Positions 44,773 to 57,130 of a stretch of 57,195 nucleotides of DNA are shown one piece after another. The notes under the pieces are model-generated. The model searched no databases and was not told the DNA's origin. It saw nothing but the letters and a program-made list of their open reading frames with translations. Source of the stretch: Lingula anatina (Eukaryota; Brachiopoda; Lingulata; Lingulida; Lingulidae); contig NW_019773570.1 of the NCBI RefSeq assembly GCF_001039355.2, positions 316,243 to 373,437 of the forward strand, written 5' to 3'. Both the position numbers and the translations under genes were made by a program. How positions within the stretch are numbered: position 1 is the stretch's first letter; every line of letters begins with the position of its first letter.

Positions 44773-47700
44773 CTAGAAAACAAAGATATGCCCATTAAAA
44801 ATCCTTTGAAAGACATGTCAATCAGTTTGGCTTGACATATGCTTAGGATGGCCAAGAGCATTTCTCCCCCCTTTTTCTGTTCATATCTCACCCTTACTGC
44901 ATGTGTGTGCATGTGTGTGTGCATGGGTAATGGCATATTCAGTATAGTGAAGATAGCTAAAATGAAGCTTCTTCTTTTTCTCCTACAAATTAAAGAAATT
45001 ATAAATTTGAAATTCTTATCACCTTGTGAGCAAATACATATAATTGTATAATTTTCATAAACCAATAAATAGGTTTAAAAAAATATATGAAATTAAAAAA
45101 TATCACTGACCTTTTTCCGTATTTTTTGGTGCTGGTCAGCGTGGTCTGTAGGAACGTTCTCGTACCAGTGCAAGATGGCTTCCTCAGATAAAACGTCTGC
45201 GTTATACAGAACTTGCATCACCTTCATGAGGATAGCGCCCGTGGAGGGATGATGGATAGAGTAATCCTAAAATTTAAGACAAGATTCTTATTTTTACTGA
45301 ACTCAACTACAGTCCACAGACAAGGCAAAGGAAAAGATCATGATATGGTGCAAGAGCTACTGCCAGAATTTTATGATGAGAAAACTAATTGAAACATTCA
45401 ATGCAAGATTGTTTAGAATTGGACTAGAAATAGAAGATATGTACAAAAAAATCTCATAAATTGTGTTAAATCAAGATTCTATGTTAATTTTTGGGGAAAA
45501 ATTTAACATATTCTTATATAATTTACAATCTCAATTGAATGTGTAATAATCTCCATAAACATCCCTATAATATTACTACAGGCCCCAGTTACACCCTACC
45601 TCCAACGCTGCCAAACATTCCAGCTGACATTCTGTATTTTTCATGTAGTTTCTAAGGACAGGAAGTAGTTTGGCAAGTACCTGCAAAACATGGGAAAATT
45701 AAGATGATTATCATGATAAATGTAGGTTTTACAACATGTTTTTATACCGATGTCCATGTAAAACTTGTGGACTTATCAAAAGAGAAACAATGTGACACAA
45801 ACTCTGTGATACGGGTTCATTGAAAAGTATCAAACTACTATCCCTGCTCATTTACAGCATTGTACCGCTTCACTTAAGCCAGACTTTTAAATAATCATTA
45901 TTTTTACTTTAAATTTCAATTAATGTCTTTTTTTTCCAAATTCCCCTGTCCAAATACCAACTCATCAATACAACACTCACTGGTTTAAGAGCGCTCATCA
46001 GTTTTGGGGGGTCCATATCTTTATTATTCCTCTGTGGGTAAGCGATAATTGCCTTGGTAACAAGACCGTTCAGTTCGTTTATGGTGATGTTGTAGGCATG
46101 CCTGGAGAATATTAAATTTTATAAAAATTCTGAAAACCTCTTCTTTCAACAATTGCCATTTCACTTCCACTACTAGCATGTGTTTTCATGTGGTTAAATT
46201 CATTGTGAATTTTAGCCATTTCAAATTATAATATCTGAAAAGCTATTCTTACAGAAATCTAAATATTGCACAAATCATCTTATAACTCACTTGAGAGAGT
46301 TAATCTCCAGTATTGTATTGTCTGTCCCTATATTTTCTGTAAACACTCTTTCCAAAGTGTCCAATACCTCTCCATAGAACACTGAAAAAGAAATAAAAAT
46401 TGTTCATTTTAATTCAAATTTGGGTTATCCTTTTCTTCTTCACATTTTGCCAAAATCCAAGTGAAGAATTTTCATTCCGTGACCACATGCAGGTAGTGTA
46501 TCTTGTCCCCAAGTCTATTTCTTATAAGGGTTGTATTATAAAACTAGAATATGTAATATACAAGTAGTTTTCTATTATTTACTTTGTTTAAATAGAGCGA
46601 GATTGATAACAATGTATAAGTTCATCTTTATAAGTGACCAGGTCCAAATTGTTTTCAAATGCTCACATTTCATATCATCTGCTGGTGGGCTGGAAGGCGG
46701 CGACAACTCATCGCTTCCCATACTCCCCACACTGCTGGCATCGTCCTCCTCTGATTGGATGGTTAGACCCCACATGTCCTGTATTATATCTTCATTATCG
46801 CTGTCCTCCGCGTCTGGCTGATATAGATAAGCCACGCCCTGTGAACCCACCAGTACTGGATTGAGACCTGTAAGGGAGTAAGAACATGACACAGTGTATA
46901 AATACTCAAGTTTGCAATGTTAGCCACCAGTTCAAGGAAAGTGACTAAAACAATTAATACTTGATTAAAAGAATAAGTCCAATCATTGGACCTAAGTCAC
47001 TAGTCACCCTTTAGACCAGTTAAAATGGTTGTATCCAGTAGATTATTTCATTATTGTCTATAGGAGTTCAGACTGAGATGCATTTGACTCAAACAGTTCC
47101 CTAAAACATATCTGAGGTCTACTGACCCTACAGACTGGGGGTCTGAAAGTAAAGGGTGTATGCTGGATCTAGCCATTTTGACTTGAAAAGTTTTTTTTTT
47201 CTTGTGACAATCTTTTATTGCGAGTTTGGGTGCACAGAGCAGATGATTAAATTCTTTGCTGTGACATTACTGAATTAATATGTAATCTTTACCTTTAACT
47301 GTCTCCTCTTCCTCATCACTGAACCCGTCATCTTCCACTGGAGCTGAGGACAGTATTGTGCCTGATGGGATTTTAACTGATGGACCAACAATTACCTGGA
47401 AATAAGCAAACAGTTTGTTTACTTTCAATGTAAATGTTCAACATTCAGACAGTAAGGCTGAATTTGGTAACTATTATAATCATTATTATTATTATTGACT
47501 TATTTCAACAAAAGTACACTTCACAATGACAATGACCTAATAACAAACCGAACAGTACTTTAACTACAATAACAAAGTAATGGGAATGGTATTTGTCCAA
47601 TATCAGCTTGCTTGGAAACAGCACTAATTTTGCTTTTTACCTATCAAAAGGCTGCTTTTTGGCATGAAAGTCTAGCATGCAATTGAACTTCAAAAGTGAA

Positions 47701-49141
47701 CCAATGGGAAAATTACAAAAAGTTTGAAACACTGATGACATGCACCAATAAATGTAACTGAAAAACATGTCTGATTCTAATACATAGAAAACTGAAATGG
47801 TTTTCAGCCAGCTGGTATCAACAATTAAATTAACAAACACTTTTTATGCTTACATCATAAGAAAACACACATCCAGGTTCTACAGTAACATCTTTCTTCA
47901 GGACAGCGTTGTCGGCAATCACAGCGGTAGTGACGGAAACTCCATTTTCTATGGTAACCCCATCCCAGATATAGGCATTCTCTAACTTGACATTCTCTCC
48001 TGATGACAAATGTATGCATGTACACTGAATAAAGTAAATCCTTGGATTGATTGATTTTTATGAAGCCATAATATTATGGCTAATTTTCAATAAATTTTCA
48101 CGTAAAAATAACAAATTTAAGGGGAAAAGTAAAATTTAGATGTTTTTGCATTTAATAAATTAGAGTATGCTAGATTTTTTCATTGATTGCAATCTGATGT
48201 GCAAATGACATTTTGGAGAACATGAATGAAGAAATAGAAAGGGAACTAATTTTCAAGAATATTCATCTATAAATCTGTTAAATATAGATCCAATCCAATG
48301 AAAATGTTTTCTCATAGGAAATATGTACCTATTTTACAATTTCTCCCTACCACGGAGTGAGCCAGAGTAGACCCTGAGCCTATACTAGTGCCAGGCCCTA
48401 TCACCACATCTTCCTGCAAGACACACCCTCTAGAAAATATAAAGCCATGAGACAACATTATATATCATAGAGCGCATTCTCAACGAATTAAGCCAGGCTT
48501 TACAAAGCCGGTGACCTAAAAATGGCGGACGTACATGAAAGAAAAACCGCCTAATCTTTTAATAGTCTCTCCGCCTCTCACACGCCTCCCCACACGTGGT
48601 CCCTGCGGGGTACAGTAATTAAATCTCGGCTCCGAACATTAATATTTCCGTGAATATCTCTGGTGATATTATCTCCGTAGATAGTCGATTCATTGCTGCT
48701 CTACGGGCCAAATTATTCCTTTTTCATCTCTGTTTTCAAACATAATAGAACAGAAGAGCTTTTTTCCTTCAATCGCCTTCAGCCGCCATGCTTTCTTCAC
48801 CACGAGTTTAACTGATGAGCATGCGCACTTAATTTTCTCAGGTAGCTTCCGCATGGCGAAAGGAGACGCGATTTAATTACTGTACCCCGCAGGGACGACG
48901 TGTGGGGAGGCGGAGAGACTATTAAAAGATTAGGCGGTTTTTCTTTCATGTACGTCCGCCATTTTTAGGTCACCGGCTTTGTAAAGTCTGGCTTAATTCG
49001 TTGAGAATGCGCTCATAGAAAGCTATCTAACCAGAATAGTACAGTTTGTGGTTTTACGTACTTGTCTCATACCAATGAAGTATAAAGATGCTTAAGTTTC
49101 AAAACAAACTGACATCATTTCAAAATTTATGCAAAGAATTT

Positions 49142-49214
<73 letters not shown>

Positions 49215-52200
49215 CATGCGTAAGCACTTTTATTTATCTATTAATAAATGTAAACAGGAGTGCTAACATGAATTTCCATGCTATTTTCACAGATTCAACT
49301 TTCAAATCTCACATGAGCATCACTGTTTAACAGATTTCCAAGGAGATTTAAAATTTTTTCAAGAAAAATGTTTGTTAAGTCTACAAATTCAGCCTCACCT
49401 GGCCAGAGTAATATCCTTATTGAGATAAATATTATGTCTCCCGTAGCTGTATTTATTCATATTATTGTTGTTGCTGATGTCATTGTCAGGAACTAAAGGA
49501 AAACTCCACCTGCTGATTATGTCTTTACTGAAATATAACATACAGCAAATCTAATTTATGTACAGAATACCTGGCTTTTTATATTATATTTTTTATATTA
49601 TATATCTATATAATATTAGTTATTACCTCTTCTGAATAGAAAGGAAATAAGGAAGAAAACTTATTGAAATAATCCCCTCATCTTGAGGGGGTGGGGGGGG
49701 GTGTGTTCATGTGATCTCACCTGACTGCGTCATACATCTGTAGATTGGACACTCTGGCAGCGTAACCCTCCTCTACCACCTTCATATGGATGGTGTTGCC
49801 TAAAATCTGAACATAAAACAATCAGTATTTATTATCAAAATATTTTTTTAATTCCTATCATCAGCCAAAGAAATTTCAAGGCAATGCCCACTGGCGATGT
49901 TTAATCATGTCACACAAAATGTGTAGCCCAAAAACATAGACCTTGGACTTTTTGTTTTTCAGAAGGGTAGGTAGGTAGTAACACTGGGACTGGCAACTTT
50001 GTAGATAAGCAGTGGACGATACATTTTTAAAGTACCTTTTTTATTTTTTATGAGATAACTTGCATAACAAGGAACATCTATAAGACTGAAGTACATAAAT
50101 AAGGAAGCGCACCTCTTCACTGACTAATATCCCTCTCACAAAATCATCACTCGTCTGGTAGTCGAAGTTATCAGTGAAAAGTTGCGGCACCAGAGGAGAA
50201 CAGATGCTGATGTGGCAATCAAGGAGATCATAGCGGAGCTGGATGTCGCTGAATTCTTGGAATAGTTCCTGGAATATGTCAAGAAAATTACTGCGATTGC
50301 AATCATAGGAAACACTAGAATATTTTCATTATGTGAATGATTTATGACAACATAAGAGGGAGCTTCACTCAAACAGTAAAAGAACATTTATTTAAATCAA
50401 ATAAAATTTTTCATTTGTAGCAGGAGGAGCACTTTCCCCGTTTTATCTATAAAATGCATTGCCAAGATGTTTATGTAAAAATCTTCATAATTTATGGTCA
50501 CTTACATTCATGTTATTGCCAGGTCTGTGACCATAGAGGGGAAAAAAAGAATGAAAGAAAAGTCCAAAAGTAAAAACATTCCACAGTATGGACAGCTACA
50601 AAAGATCCATTCAAAACTTCAACCCGCTAGTCTTCATGATTATAATACTGGAGGACAACATACAAACTCACAGCAGGCAGCTCAAACTTATGATCTGTTC
50701 CCACTTTTCTGTAGTGCAGCACTCTCTGCGTGGGTCTGTCTACGGCAACGAGCACCTCCTCTTCACGACAACGTGTTCTGTGGTGTGGAGCAGCATGCAT
50801 GAACACCATTGTCATCACTGAGGATTTGACCTTCTGGACCCTCTCCCTGGATAAGACACACGTGTGTAATACAAACCATTGTGGATTTGAAATATTGGTA
50901 TAAAAGAAACAAGAAATTGGAGTAGAAACAAGAAAAATATCATATGTATACAAATATCTGAGATGTTGAAAAACATTTTTCACCTTATTGTCACAATGCT
51001 TGTGAATTTTTTCTTTGAAAATGAAGTAAGCAGACGCTGCCATCTTTGACGTCATGGAACTACTTTTATTTACAAGGAGAACATGTATTCATATTATATA
51101 TGCAATCATATGTGGAAAACACTACAGAAGACCAAAGTCAATGAGGTGAGATGACCCAATCAAAGCGCATGGTCTCAAATAGACACCAGCAGCAAATGAC
51201 AAGGTGGGGCAATGGATCCACTAATTCAATTTGGAAAAATTCTACCAATAAATATCCATACACTTAGTACAAACTTACTTGTGTTCCTCAATGAGATCCT
51301 TCAGTGGTAAATTAGAGACCAAGTCACCATTCACGAGGACAAAATCCGTGTCAATGAGAGCCTTGGCATCAATTTCTCTCAGAGCATCTCCTAGAGACAG
51401 GCAGTCCTCAGACACTATGGGAATAACCTCACACGGGGAACACCTGGTGGACCACTTAGACTTCCTAGAAACCATCACATAGAGGGTGAATAACTTTTAA
51501 GTGTTTTGCATGTTCTCAAAATTTCACTTTTTCAAGATTTATCATTTTCATAACTTCTGATCCAGAATATCATTGCTAACAAATCATGCTTTTGTGTGAA
51601 TATTAATATTCCAGGTTGTTCAAAATCTATTGGAATCAATAATAACTGTATTAGTGCATAGCAACGTTTATATTTAGTACCACTGAAGCACTAAGCAGAC
51701 TGAAGTACAATGTTAACAGGTAAGCCAGAACACTACAATAAAGCATTATAAACATATATATATTATGGAACAAAGCATGTCATATATGGCTACATGCTGA
51801 TGGCGTCCTGTAAAAATATACACCAACTCCTCACCTGACATGTTCTTTGATCTGTTCAGCATGAGCACAACAGAACAGGTAGACTCTCTCAATACCAGCA
51901 GAACACAGGAACTCCAGGGTGTAGTCCAACAATGGGACATTCACCAGGGGAAGGAGAGTCTGAAAGTATTCAGTATACAGCAAACTTCTGTGTACCATCA
52001 TGGTGGTAATTAAATATTTAATAATAGTAATAATAAATATCTGTGGTTTGATCCAAGAAAATTATAAATGCAAATTTATCCAACGCTCTCAACATCCGAG
52101 GGGGGGTCAAACAATCTAACCAAATCTGGATTTCTAAAATACAATTTAGCTATTTCAAATTGTTCTTATTTCAATTTGAGTTCAGCACTTTGGTTTAAAA

Positions 52201-52481
52201 GCTAAGACTGCGATTTAAAACTAAACATTTACTTTATAAGGTATGGATTTACACTGAATAATGATAAAATATGACCGCTAAATTGTAAAATTATTGACCA
52301 GCTGTTCCAGACATTTGGCCCGGTTGGACCGTCTCTATGGGCAACACGATTCTTTTCTTACCCTTGGCTTCCTGTGCGTTATGGGGGCAAACCTGACATT
52401 GAAACTGTCAGCTAAAACCACCGCCGTCAGCACTTCTTCCTGAGCCAAATCTTCATCCCGACGCTTTTTCTTCGATGCCAT
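44722..52481 (-). CDS. EIF2B5: Translation initiation factor eIF2B, epsilon subunit (complete, 16 coding exons)
   Basis: Sixteen minus-strand exons with GT-AG introns and matching phases encode 675 residues; human eIF2B epsilon has 721, and the difference is partly a shorter N terminus here. The protein is the catalytic subunit of cytosolic eIF2B, which exchanges GDP for GTP on eIF2. Order: nucleotidyltransferase-like domain (about 18-265; [18 protein letters not shown]), NF motif (N236/F237 in TDNFDYQ), left-handed beta-helix hexapeptide repeats (about 315-430), acidic linker ([25 protein letters not shown]), and C-terminal W2/HEAT domain (about 510-675) ending in aromatic-acidic boxes HWYE and [13 protein letters not shown], which bind eIF2. 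Every exon aligns with the human protein as I know it. No break is seen. Introns are 189-458 bp except intron 7, which holds a transposon. Confidence 0.97.
45111..45266 (-). CDS. EIF2B5: EIF2B5 exon 15
   Basis: Encodes [20 protein letters not shown] to HQKIRKK (residues 608-659). It includes the first aromatic-acidic box around ILHWYE. Confidence 0.95.
45600..45680 (-). CDS. EIF2B5: EIF2B5 exon 14
   Basis: Encodes [20 protein letters not shown] to AALE (residues 581-607). Phase 0 at both ends. Confidence 0.94.
45981..46101 (-). CDS. EIF2B5: EIF2B5 exon 13
   Basis: Encodes [20 protein letters not shown] to SALKP (residues 541-580), helices of the W2 domain. Donor gtgagt. Confidence 0.95.
46291..46381 (-). 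CDS. EIF2B5: EIF2B5 exon 12
   Basis: Encodes [20 protein letters not shown] to ILEINSL (residues 510-539), the start of the W2/HEAT domain. Donor gtgagt. Confidence 0.95.
46667..46867 (-). CDS. EIF2B5: EIF2B5 exon 11
   Basis: Encodes the acidic linker [34 protein letters not shown], then a serine/acidic stretch to PPADDMK (residues 443-509). DMWGL corresponds to NLWGL in the human protein. Confidence 0.95.
47293..47395 (-). CDS. EIF2B5: EIF2B5 exon 10
   Basis: Encodes [20 protein letters not shown] and an acidic run [10 protein letters not shown] (residues 409-442). Acceptor tttccag, donor gtaaag. Confidence 0.95.
47854..47999 (-). CDS. EIF2B5: EIF2B5 exon 9
   Basis: Encodes [20 protein letters not shown] to EPGCVFSYD (residues 360-408), further beta-helix turns. 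Donor gtaagc. Confidence 0.95.
48329..48429 (-). CDS. EIF2B5: EIF2B5 exon 8
   Basis: Encodes hexapeptide-type repeats, [20 protein letters not shown] to CKI (residues 326-359). Acceptor tttctag, donor gtacat. Confidence 0.95.
48471..49013. mobile_element. 543-bp long-TIR element inside EIF2B5 intron 7
   Basis: Arms 48471-48624 and 48871-49013 are inverted copies starting AGCGCATTCTCAACGAATTA. They differ by about two substitutions and one 11-base indel, so the insertion looks recent. A 5-bp duplication CATAG flanks it (48466-48470, 49014-49018). The arms are GC-rich compared with the intron, and there is no coding capacity. Removing the element and one duplication leaves an intron of about 420 bp, like the neighbouring ones. 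Superfamily not assigned. Confidence 0.85.
49145..49210. repeat. (AT)33 microsatellite in EIF2B5 intron 7
   Basis: An uninterrupted AT dinucleotide run of 66 bases. Confidence 0.97.
49399..49527 (-). CDS. EIF2B5: EIF2B5 exon 7
   Basis: Encodes [14 protein letters not shown] to [15 protein letters not shown] (residues 283-325), with an asparagine-rich stretch (ISNNNNMN). It leads into the beta-helix. Confidence 0.94.
49721..49806 (-). CDS. EIF2B5: EIF2B5 exon 6
   Basis: Encodes [20 protein letters not shown] and LQMYDAV (residues 255-282), matching the human ILGNQIHMHV region. Confidence 0.95.
50113..50268 (-). CDS. EIF2B5: EIF2B5 exon 5 (NF motif)
   Basis: Encodes ELFQEF to RGILVSEE (residues 203-254). 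[15 protein letters not shown] contains the Asn-Phe pair known from yeast Gcd6 to be needed for exchange activity. Confidence 0.96.
50672..50846 (-). CDS. EIF2B5: EIF2B5 exon 4
   Basis: Encodes [15 protein letters not shown] to KFELPA (residues 144-202). Donor gtgagt. Confidence 0.95.
51279..51464 (-). CDS. EIF2B5: EIF2B5 exon 3
   Basis: Encodes [10 protein letters not shown] to LIEEH, including [19 protein letters not shown] (residues 82-143). Acceptor tttctag, donor gtaagt. Confidence 0.96.
51835..51959 (-). CDS. EIF2B5: EIF2B5 exon 2
   Basis: Encodes [18 protein letters not shown] through QIKEHV (residues 41-81), the nucleotidyltransferase fold. Acceptor ctttcag, donor gtgagg. Confidence 0.95.
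52362..52481 (-). CDS. EIF2B5: EIF2B5 exon 1
   Basis: Starts at the ATG at 52481-52479 and encodes residues 1-40: a lysine/arginine-rich start (MASKKKRR), then [14 protein letters not shown]. Ends KPR before gtaaga. Confidence 0.95.
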
Positions 52482-52760
52482 GTTTTTGTGCTGTGAACTA
52501 AACTCTTCTAATGAAGGGATGACAAGCTTGGAGTTTTCTTATCTGTTGTAAATATCACGCCTGTAAAACGCTTGCTAAACTTTCTGTAGGTTTTTTGATA
52601 ACATTATTGTATTGTTTTACCCAAAAAAGTTCATTGCCATTGTCATTCTTAGTTTGTATTTGATCAACATTTATAAATTGTAAAGGCTTTACCCCCGGAC
52701 CAGTCCATAATCCAACATGGCAGCGCCCATACGCGAAGACTAGCAAGATTCAATTGTAAA
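52482..52760 (-). promoter_or_regulatory. Probable EIF2B5 promoter and 5' UTR
   Basis: Sequence directly upstream of the EIF2B5 ATG. A YY1-like element (CAACATGGCAGC, 52713-52724 on the plus strand) lies about 230 bases upstream within a small GC-rich patch. YY1 sites of the ATGGC type are common in promoters of translation genes (family knowledge). The plus strand here could also start a short frame (ATG at 52717, MAAPIRED, stop), but it is too small to call a gene. Promoter status is inferred. Confidence 0.4.
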
Positions 52761-55665
52761 GGTTACAGAGCACATCAACGGAAAAAGAACCAAGTTCGAT
52801 AATTTCTTTATTATGGAGGATTTTTGATTACGTAAATATTCATAGTTTCTACAACAACTTTTTCTGATTTCTAATTTCCAACCATTTGCCTATTGCTCAG
52901 CTTATCTTGATGGAAAGAAAATATCCACCGATGTCGTCGACAGTGTTAGTGACCTGATATCAAAGCTTTTCATGCTGTTTCATTTCCCAAGGCTTATGTT
53001 GTAAATAAACCGCAGGACGCATATTAAACAGCTGCGTAAAGCCACGTGGAAAGAGGTCACAAGAACTCCATCTACTTAAAGAATTTACACGTATCAGTAA
53101 GGTATGTAATATATGCTTATTTTAGCACAGCTCTAGGCTATTTTGAAATGAAAAAAAAAATCTGTGGTGCCCGTGCACTGATTCTATGATAGTTTCGGGT
53201 CAGGCAGGTAAATAGGTCAGAGTAGTAAATAATTATTAACGCCTGTCTTATGTTAGGTCATAGAACGTCTAGACGGTGATTATCATCATTTAATGTTAGT
53301 GTTGCATGTCCAAGTTTACCTCATAGCGGGGTTTTACCGCTGCTACACACATGTACTTAAAACGACTAGTTTTACTTGTCCTGTTTTCCATCTCTTACAT
53401 AAATTTCTGATGGGGTCCAAAAGAATGTCAAAAGGAAACTGACTCCAAAAGGTTCTCTATGACACATGTTCTAGATAGGAATCCAACATAATATCTATGT
53501 TATAGTACCATATAGAGTCTGTAATAAGAAGACAACCTAGTAAATTTCATAATGGGTTTTCCAGGTATTTGGAGTGTTATTATAACCAGTGTCAATGTCA
53601 CAGCTAGACTTTCCTGTCTCATGATTTAGAATGTTTATAATCACACATATCTGTTACAGACATATGCAGACATGTTGTGGCATCCACTTAGCGCTCATTC
53701 CCATTAAAACTATTGGTCTACTAGTACGTAGATTGATCCAGTTTCACAGGGACTCTCACTGAACGCAGTCAGTTCAACAGATTAAAACACTCTATTTGTT
53801 TCAAACGTACTCACATAATCACCAGCTTTTCTGTATTCTAATCAACGTCAGGAGAAGGCATGTTAAACTGATTGCATTCAGCAAGAGTCCAGCAGAGTTG
53901 GATCGATCTACAAGGACCGATATTTTCAGTGGGAAAGAGCCCTTAGACACCTTGGTAACAACATGACATCATAATTTAGAGCCCTCTCTACTTAAAGATC
54001 AAGTGAGTGCAATATATGTATCTTCAGTAGATCATAGCATTCTTGAATAATTCAAAATTATACAATCTATTAAAGAAGATGAATACTGATATTGTACTAA
54101 GAGGGATCATTACAAGACTTTCACAGTGCACTAACACTCCTGTAATCTTCTCTGGTCTAGCAGTCTGTACTTGTATGAAATGTATCCCTATTTCTTATGA
54201 AGCATATTCGATGTAAAATGTTTTATATCAGAACGAAAAACATTGTCAAGTACAAAGAACTCAAATTTGGTATATCTTAATTCCTTTCACTGATACACAC
54301 CTCATACATAAATTTGATATCCATCTTGTTTGGGTAATATTAACAAAACAAGTCACTTTTAGAGATGAACAACTTTTAAGTAATTAAAATTATTACTAAT
54401 AACCTGGCAACAATGTGAGGATCAAGTCACCAATGTTCTTGCCTGTTCTTAACACATCCTATCATATTAACCTGTGCAAAAAGCAGGAAGCAAACATCTA
54501 GACAAGTTGTGGAAGGGAGAGAATCCCACTGTGTTATTAATTACAAGTTAAGATACCTCACAGTAGACCACTACAGTAAGGTGTACCTCTCAGTGTGAAA
54601 ATAGCCAAAATCAGATCCACACCAAGACAGCAGGGTGTATGTACCATCTGCTTGGATTTTACTTCTGGTATATCATGCTCACATCGCTGACTTGTTTTCC
54701 ATTTATTACATGTACAACAAAATGTACATTAAGAATTAAGATATTGAAATTGATGAATTGTATAAAACTTATCAAGTTCCTGCTTGAAATCATTGGATTC
54801 ATGCTGTTCTTTTATTTACATTTCACCTAGAAAAATAACTCAGTTGTCTTTTTGCATGATAACCTGCATGTTTCAACTACTGTGTAATGTTTACTAACAT
54901 AGCATTGTTTTCTCTCTTATCAAAATTATGTACATTCTCTGCAGCATACATGCTAATTTCAACCACCAGTTTCTTACACAACTCAAATGAAACCCACATG
55001 CCAAAATATAACTGGAATTAATCATTCTGTCTGCTAAAGGAAGACTCCAAAACTGCACTTTCTGCAAGGAAAGGAAATGATGAAACAAAACCCTGTAGAT
55101 AGTACTTTTAAGTATATACTAATATTGTATTCGAAACTATATGGTAACATTTGGTCCAGCTTTTATGGCAATAATTTGACTTGTCAACGCACTTAAATTA
55201 TATGCATCTTTAAGATTTGTGTAAAAAACAAAGCCAAAAATATAAACCACGTTCAGAGAAAAAATATCGGTATTGCACTATTTAGAGTAAGGGCAAAGAA
55301 ATTTTGCAGTTAGAATTAGTAGTGTCTCATTTATTTGAAATGGAATTTTTATGGAAATGCTTGGATGTTTTTTAGGTCTAAGTTTCCTGCTATTTAAATC
55401 TTTAGCATGCATGTCTTTACAACCTGTAACAATTTCAAACCACCTTGGTAAATGCTTGATGTGTGTGACCTTTGCTTTTCCACCAGTGAATAAGAAGTAT
55501 AAATCTGAAGCTTGGAACACTTTTGAGAAGGCCCCTATTCTTATTTATTATTTAAAATAGATGAACCCAGTGATATGACGCTAGAATGATAAATCTGCTC
55601 AGTTTTATACGTGTGCGTCAAGGTCGACAGCGGTTTCAGTTCCTGCGTATTGCTAAATTTAAGAA
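52761..55665. other. Intergenic stretch upstream of EIF2B5
   Basis: No supported exon. A dispersed-repeat fragment shared with about 9870-9900 occurs near 53862-53895. A donor-like CAGTAAGgtatgt at about 53101 follows no recognisable coding sequence. Confidence 0.5.
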
Positions 55666-55685
55666 ATGGGGGACACAGTGTCATG
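55666..55685 (+). CDS. Candidate first coding exon of a downstream gene (partial)
   Basis: An ATG in good context (AAGAAATGG) opens MGDTVS plus two bases and ends at a consensus donor (gtaagtc). Upstream is a small CpG-containing patch (about 55600-55650) unlike the flanking AT-rich DNA. Any further exons lie beyond the window, so there is no protein evidence. Twenty bases is too little to identify. Confidence 0.22.
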
Positions 55686-56568
55686 GTAAGTCTTATAATT
55701 AATAATAATTATTATAAACTTCATTGAGATATTGCAACCGCGAGGGTTGAAGTTACACATATATTTATTTAATTCACAATTCAAAGGAAGCCTGGTCATT
55801 TTGGCCCTGTTGCACACTATAAGTTGTTGCTCTCACCTCCCTGAGGAGGATTCAGCCCGGCTGCCATATTAGGCACTTGTCAATAGGGGTTTTCAGTACG
55901 GTTGCCACACCTTACATTTTTGGCATCTCTTATCATGATAATGTTAGATCATGTTAGAAATATTTAAAAAGAACTTCCTATATGTTTGTGAATTTGATTT
56001 TTATCTTAGTCATAAAAACTTACTAATCCATGTGAAATGCTTCAAATGTGACCAAGTTTTTGCGTAATTATTTAATATAAACAGTCTTGTTTAATTTTTA
56101 AGCAAAAACTTGTGCTTTTACCTGTATCCAAAAAGGTATGAAAGTGTGGCATGTTTTGTGGCTACGTCATATTCATAAAACAAAATTGTGCATTTATAAA
56201 CGATCCTATTTCAAAATTTTGCATTGAGGGAAGATGATCATGAATTTTGTGAGGACAGAAGAAAACATTTGAAAGTGATCTAGAAAAAACTGCTTCCAGA
56301 GTATTGAGTGGATGAAAAAGGTGCAGTTGGCCTCAGGAATATTGGAAAAGTATTAACAGTGCTGTCAACATCTGTAATTTCGTGCCACTAGTGAACCTCC
56401 ATAACAGTAACTGGTGTTTCTTATAATTATGTATATATTCAGTTATTATAATTTACAGGGTTGATGAAATAATCAGCCAGTACCATGATAACATGTATCT
56501 AGACACTGCCAGCATATCTTGACATGGTGTTGTATCGTCCTGTATTGTATTAGTATTGAAAAGATATA
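55686..56568. other. Stretch between candidate exon and foldback element
   Basis: AT-rich, no frame or element recognised. If 55666-55685 is a real first exon, this is part of its intron. Confidence 0.4.
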
Positions 56569-57055
56569 GGTGGCTTAGGGCAAAAAATTGGCCAAATCGT
56601 GACACGGCGGATATAAGCAACAAATTTTGCATGTGGGTACCTTTTGACTTACTAAATCAAATAAGGGCCCACGGAAAAATTTTACCGTTGGGTCAAAAAA
56701 TCCAAAATGGCCGCCAATTTGTAGAATTCTATAGAAATATAAATACCTATGGCAGCCATCTTGGATTTTTCCAAAAATATAAGGACACTCATTTGCTATT
56801 TGACATATATGCATAATACGGGAAATAAGGATGTAGAAAACATTGGGAAAATACTTTATTTGATAAAAATCGACATAGGTATGTATATATTTTTATAGAA
56901 TTCCACAAATTGGCAGCCATTTTGGATCTTTTGACCAAACTGTAAATTTTTCCCCGAGGGCTACGGCTCTAAATTGATTTAGAATGTCAAAAGGTAACCA
57001 CATGCCAAATTTTGTGCTTTTATCTGCCTTGTCACGATTTTTTCCTTAAGCCACC
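56569..57055. mobile_element. Foldback element with about 180-bp inverted arms
   Basis: Left arm 56569-56751 starts GGTGGCTTA and carries CCAAAATGGCCGCCAATTTG. Right arm 56874-57055 is its inverted copy at clearly lower identity than in the EIF2B5 element, with several substitutions and small gaps. A spacer of about 120 bp separates them. Exact ends and target duplication are unclear, although ATTAGTATT-like sequence lies outside both ends. Two open frames of about 80 codons within it are not genes. Confidence 0.7.
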
Positions 57056-57130
57056 GGACTAATACTGGCTGAAACAGCATCTTTTTTTTTTTCCATTGTA
57101 TTTTATTGTCCTGTGTTTATCACCATCTGT

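Noticed and set aside
56556-56816. Overlapping frames of about 80 codons on both strands
   Set aside because: They lie in the left arm of a foldback element, where the inverted copy has lost the frame.
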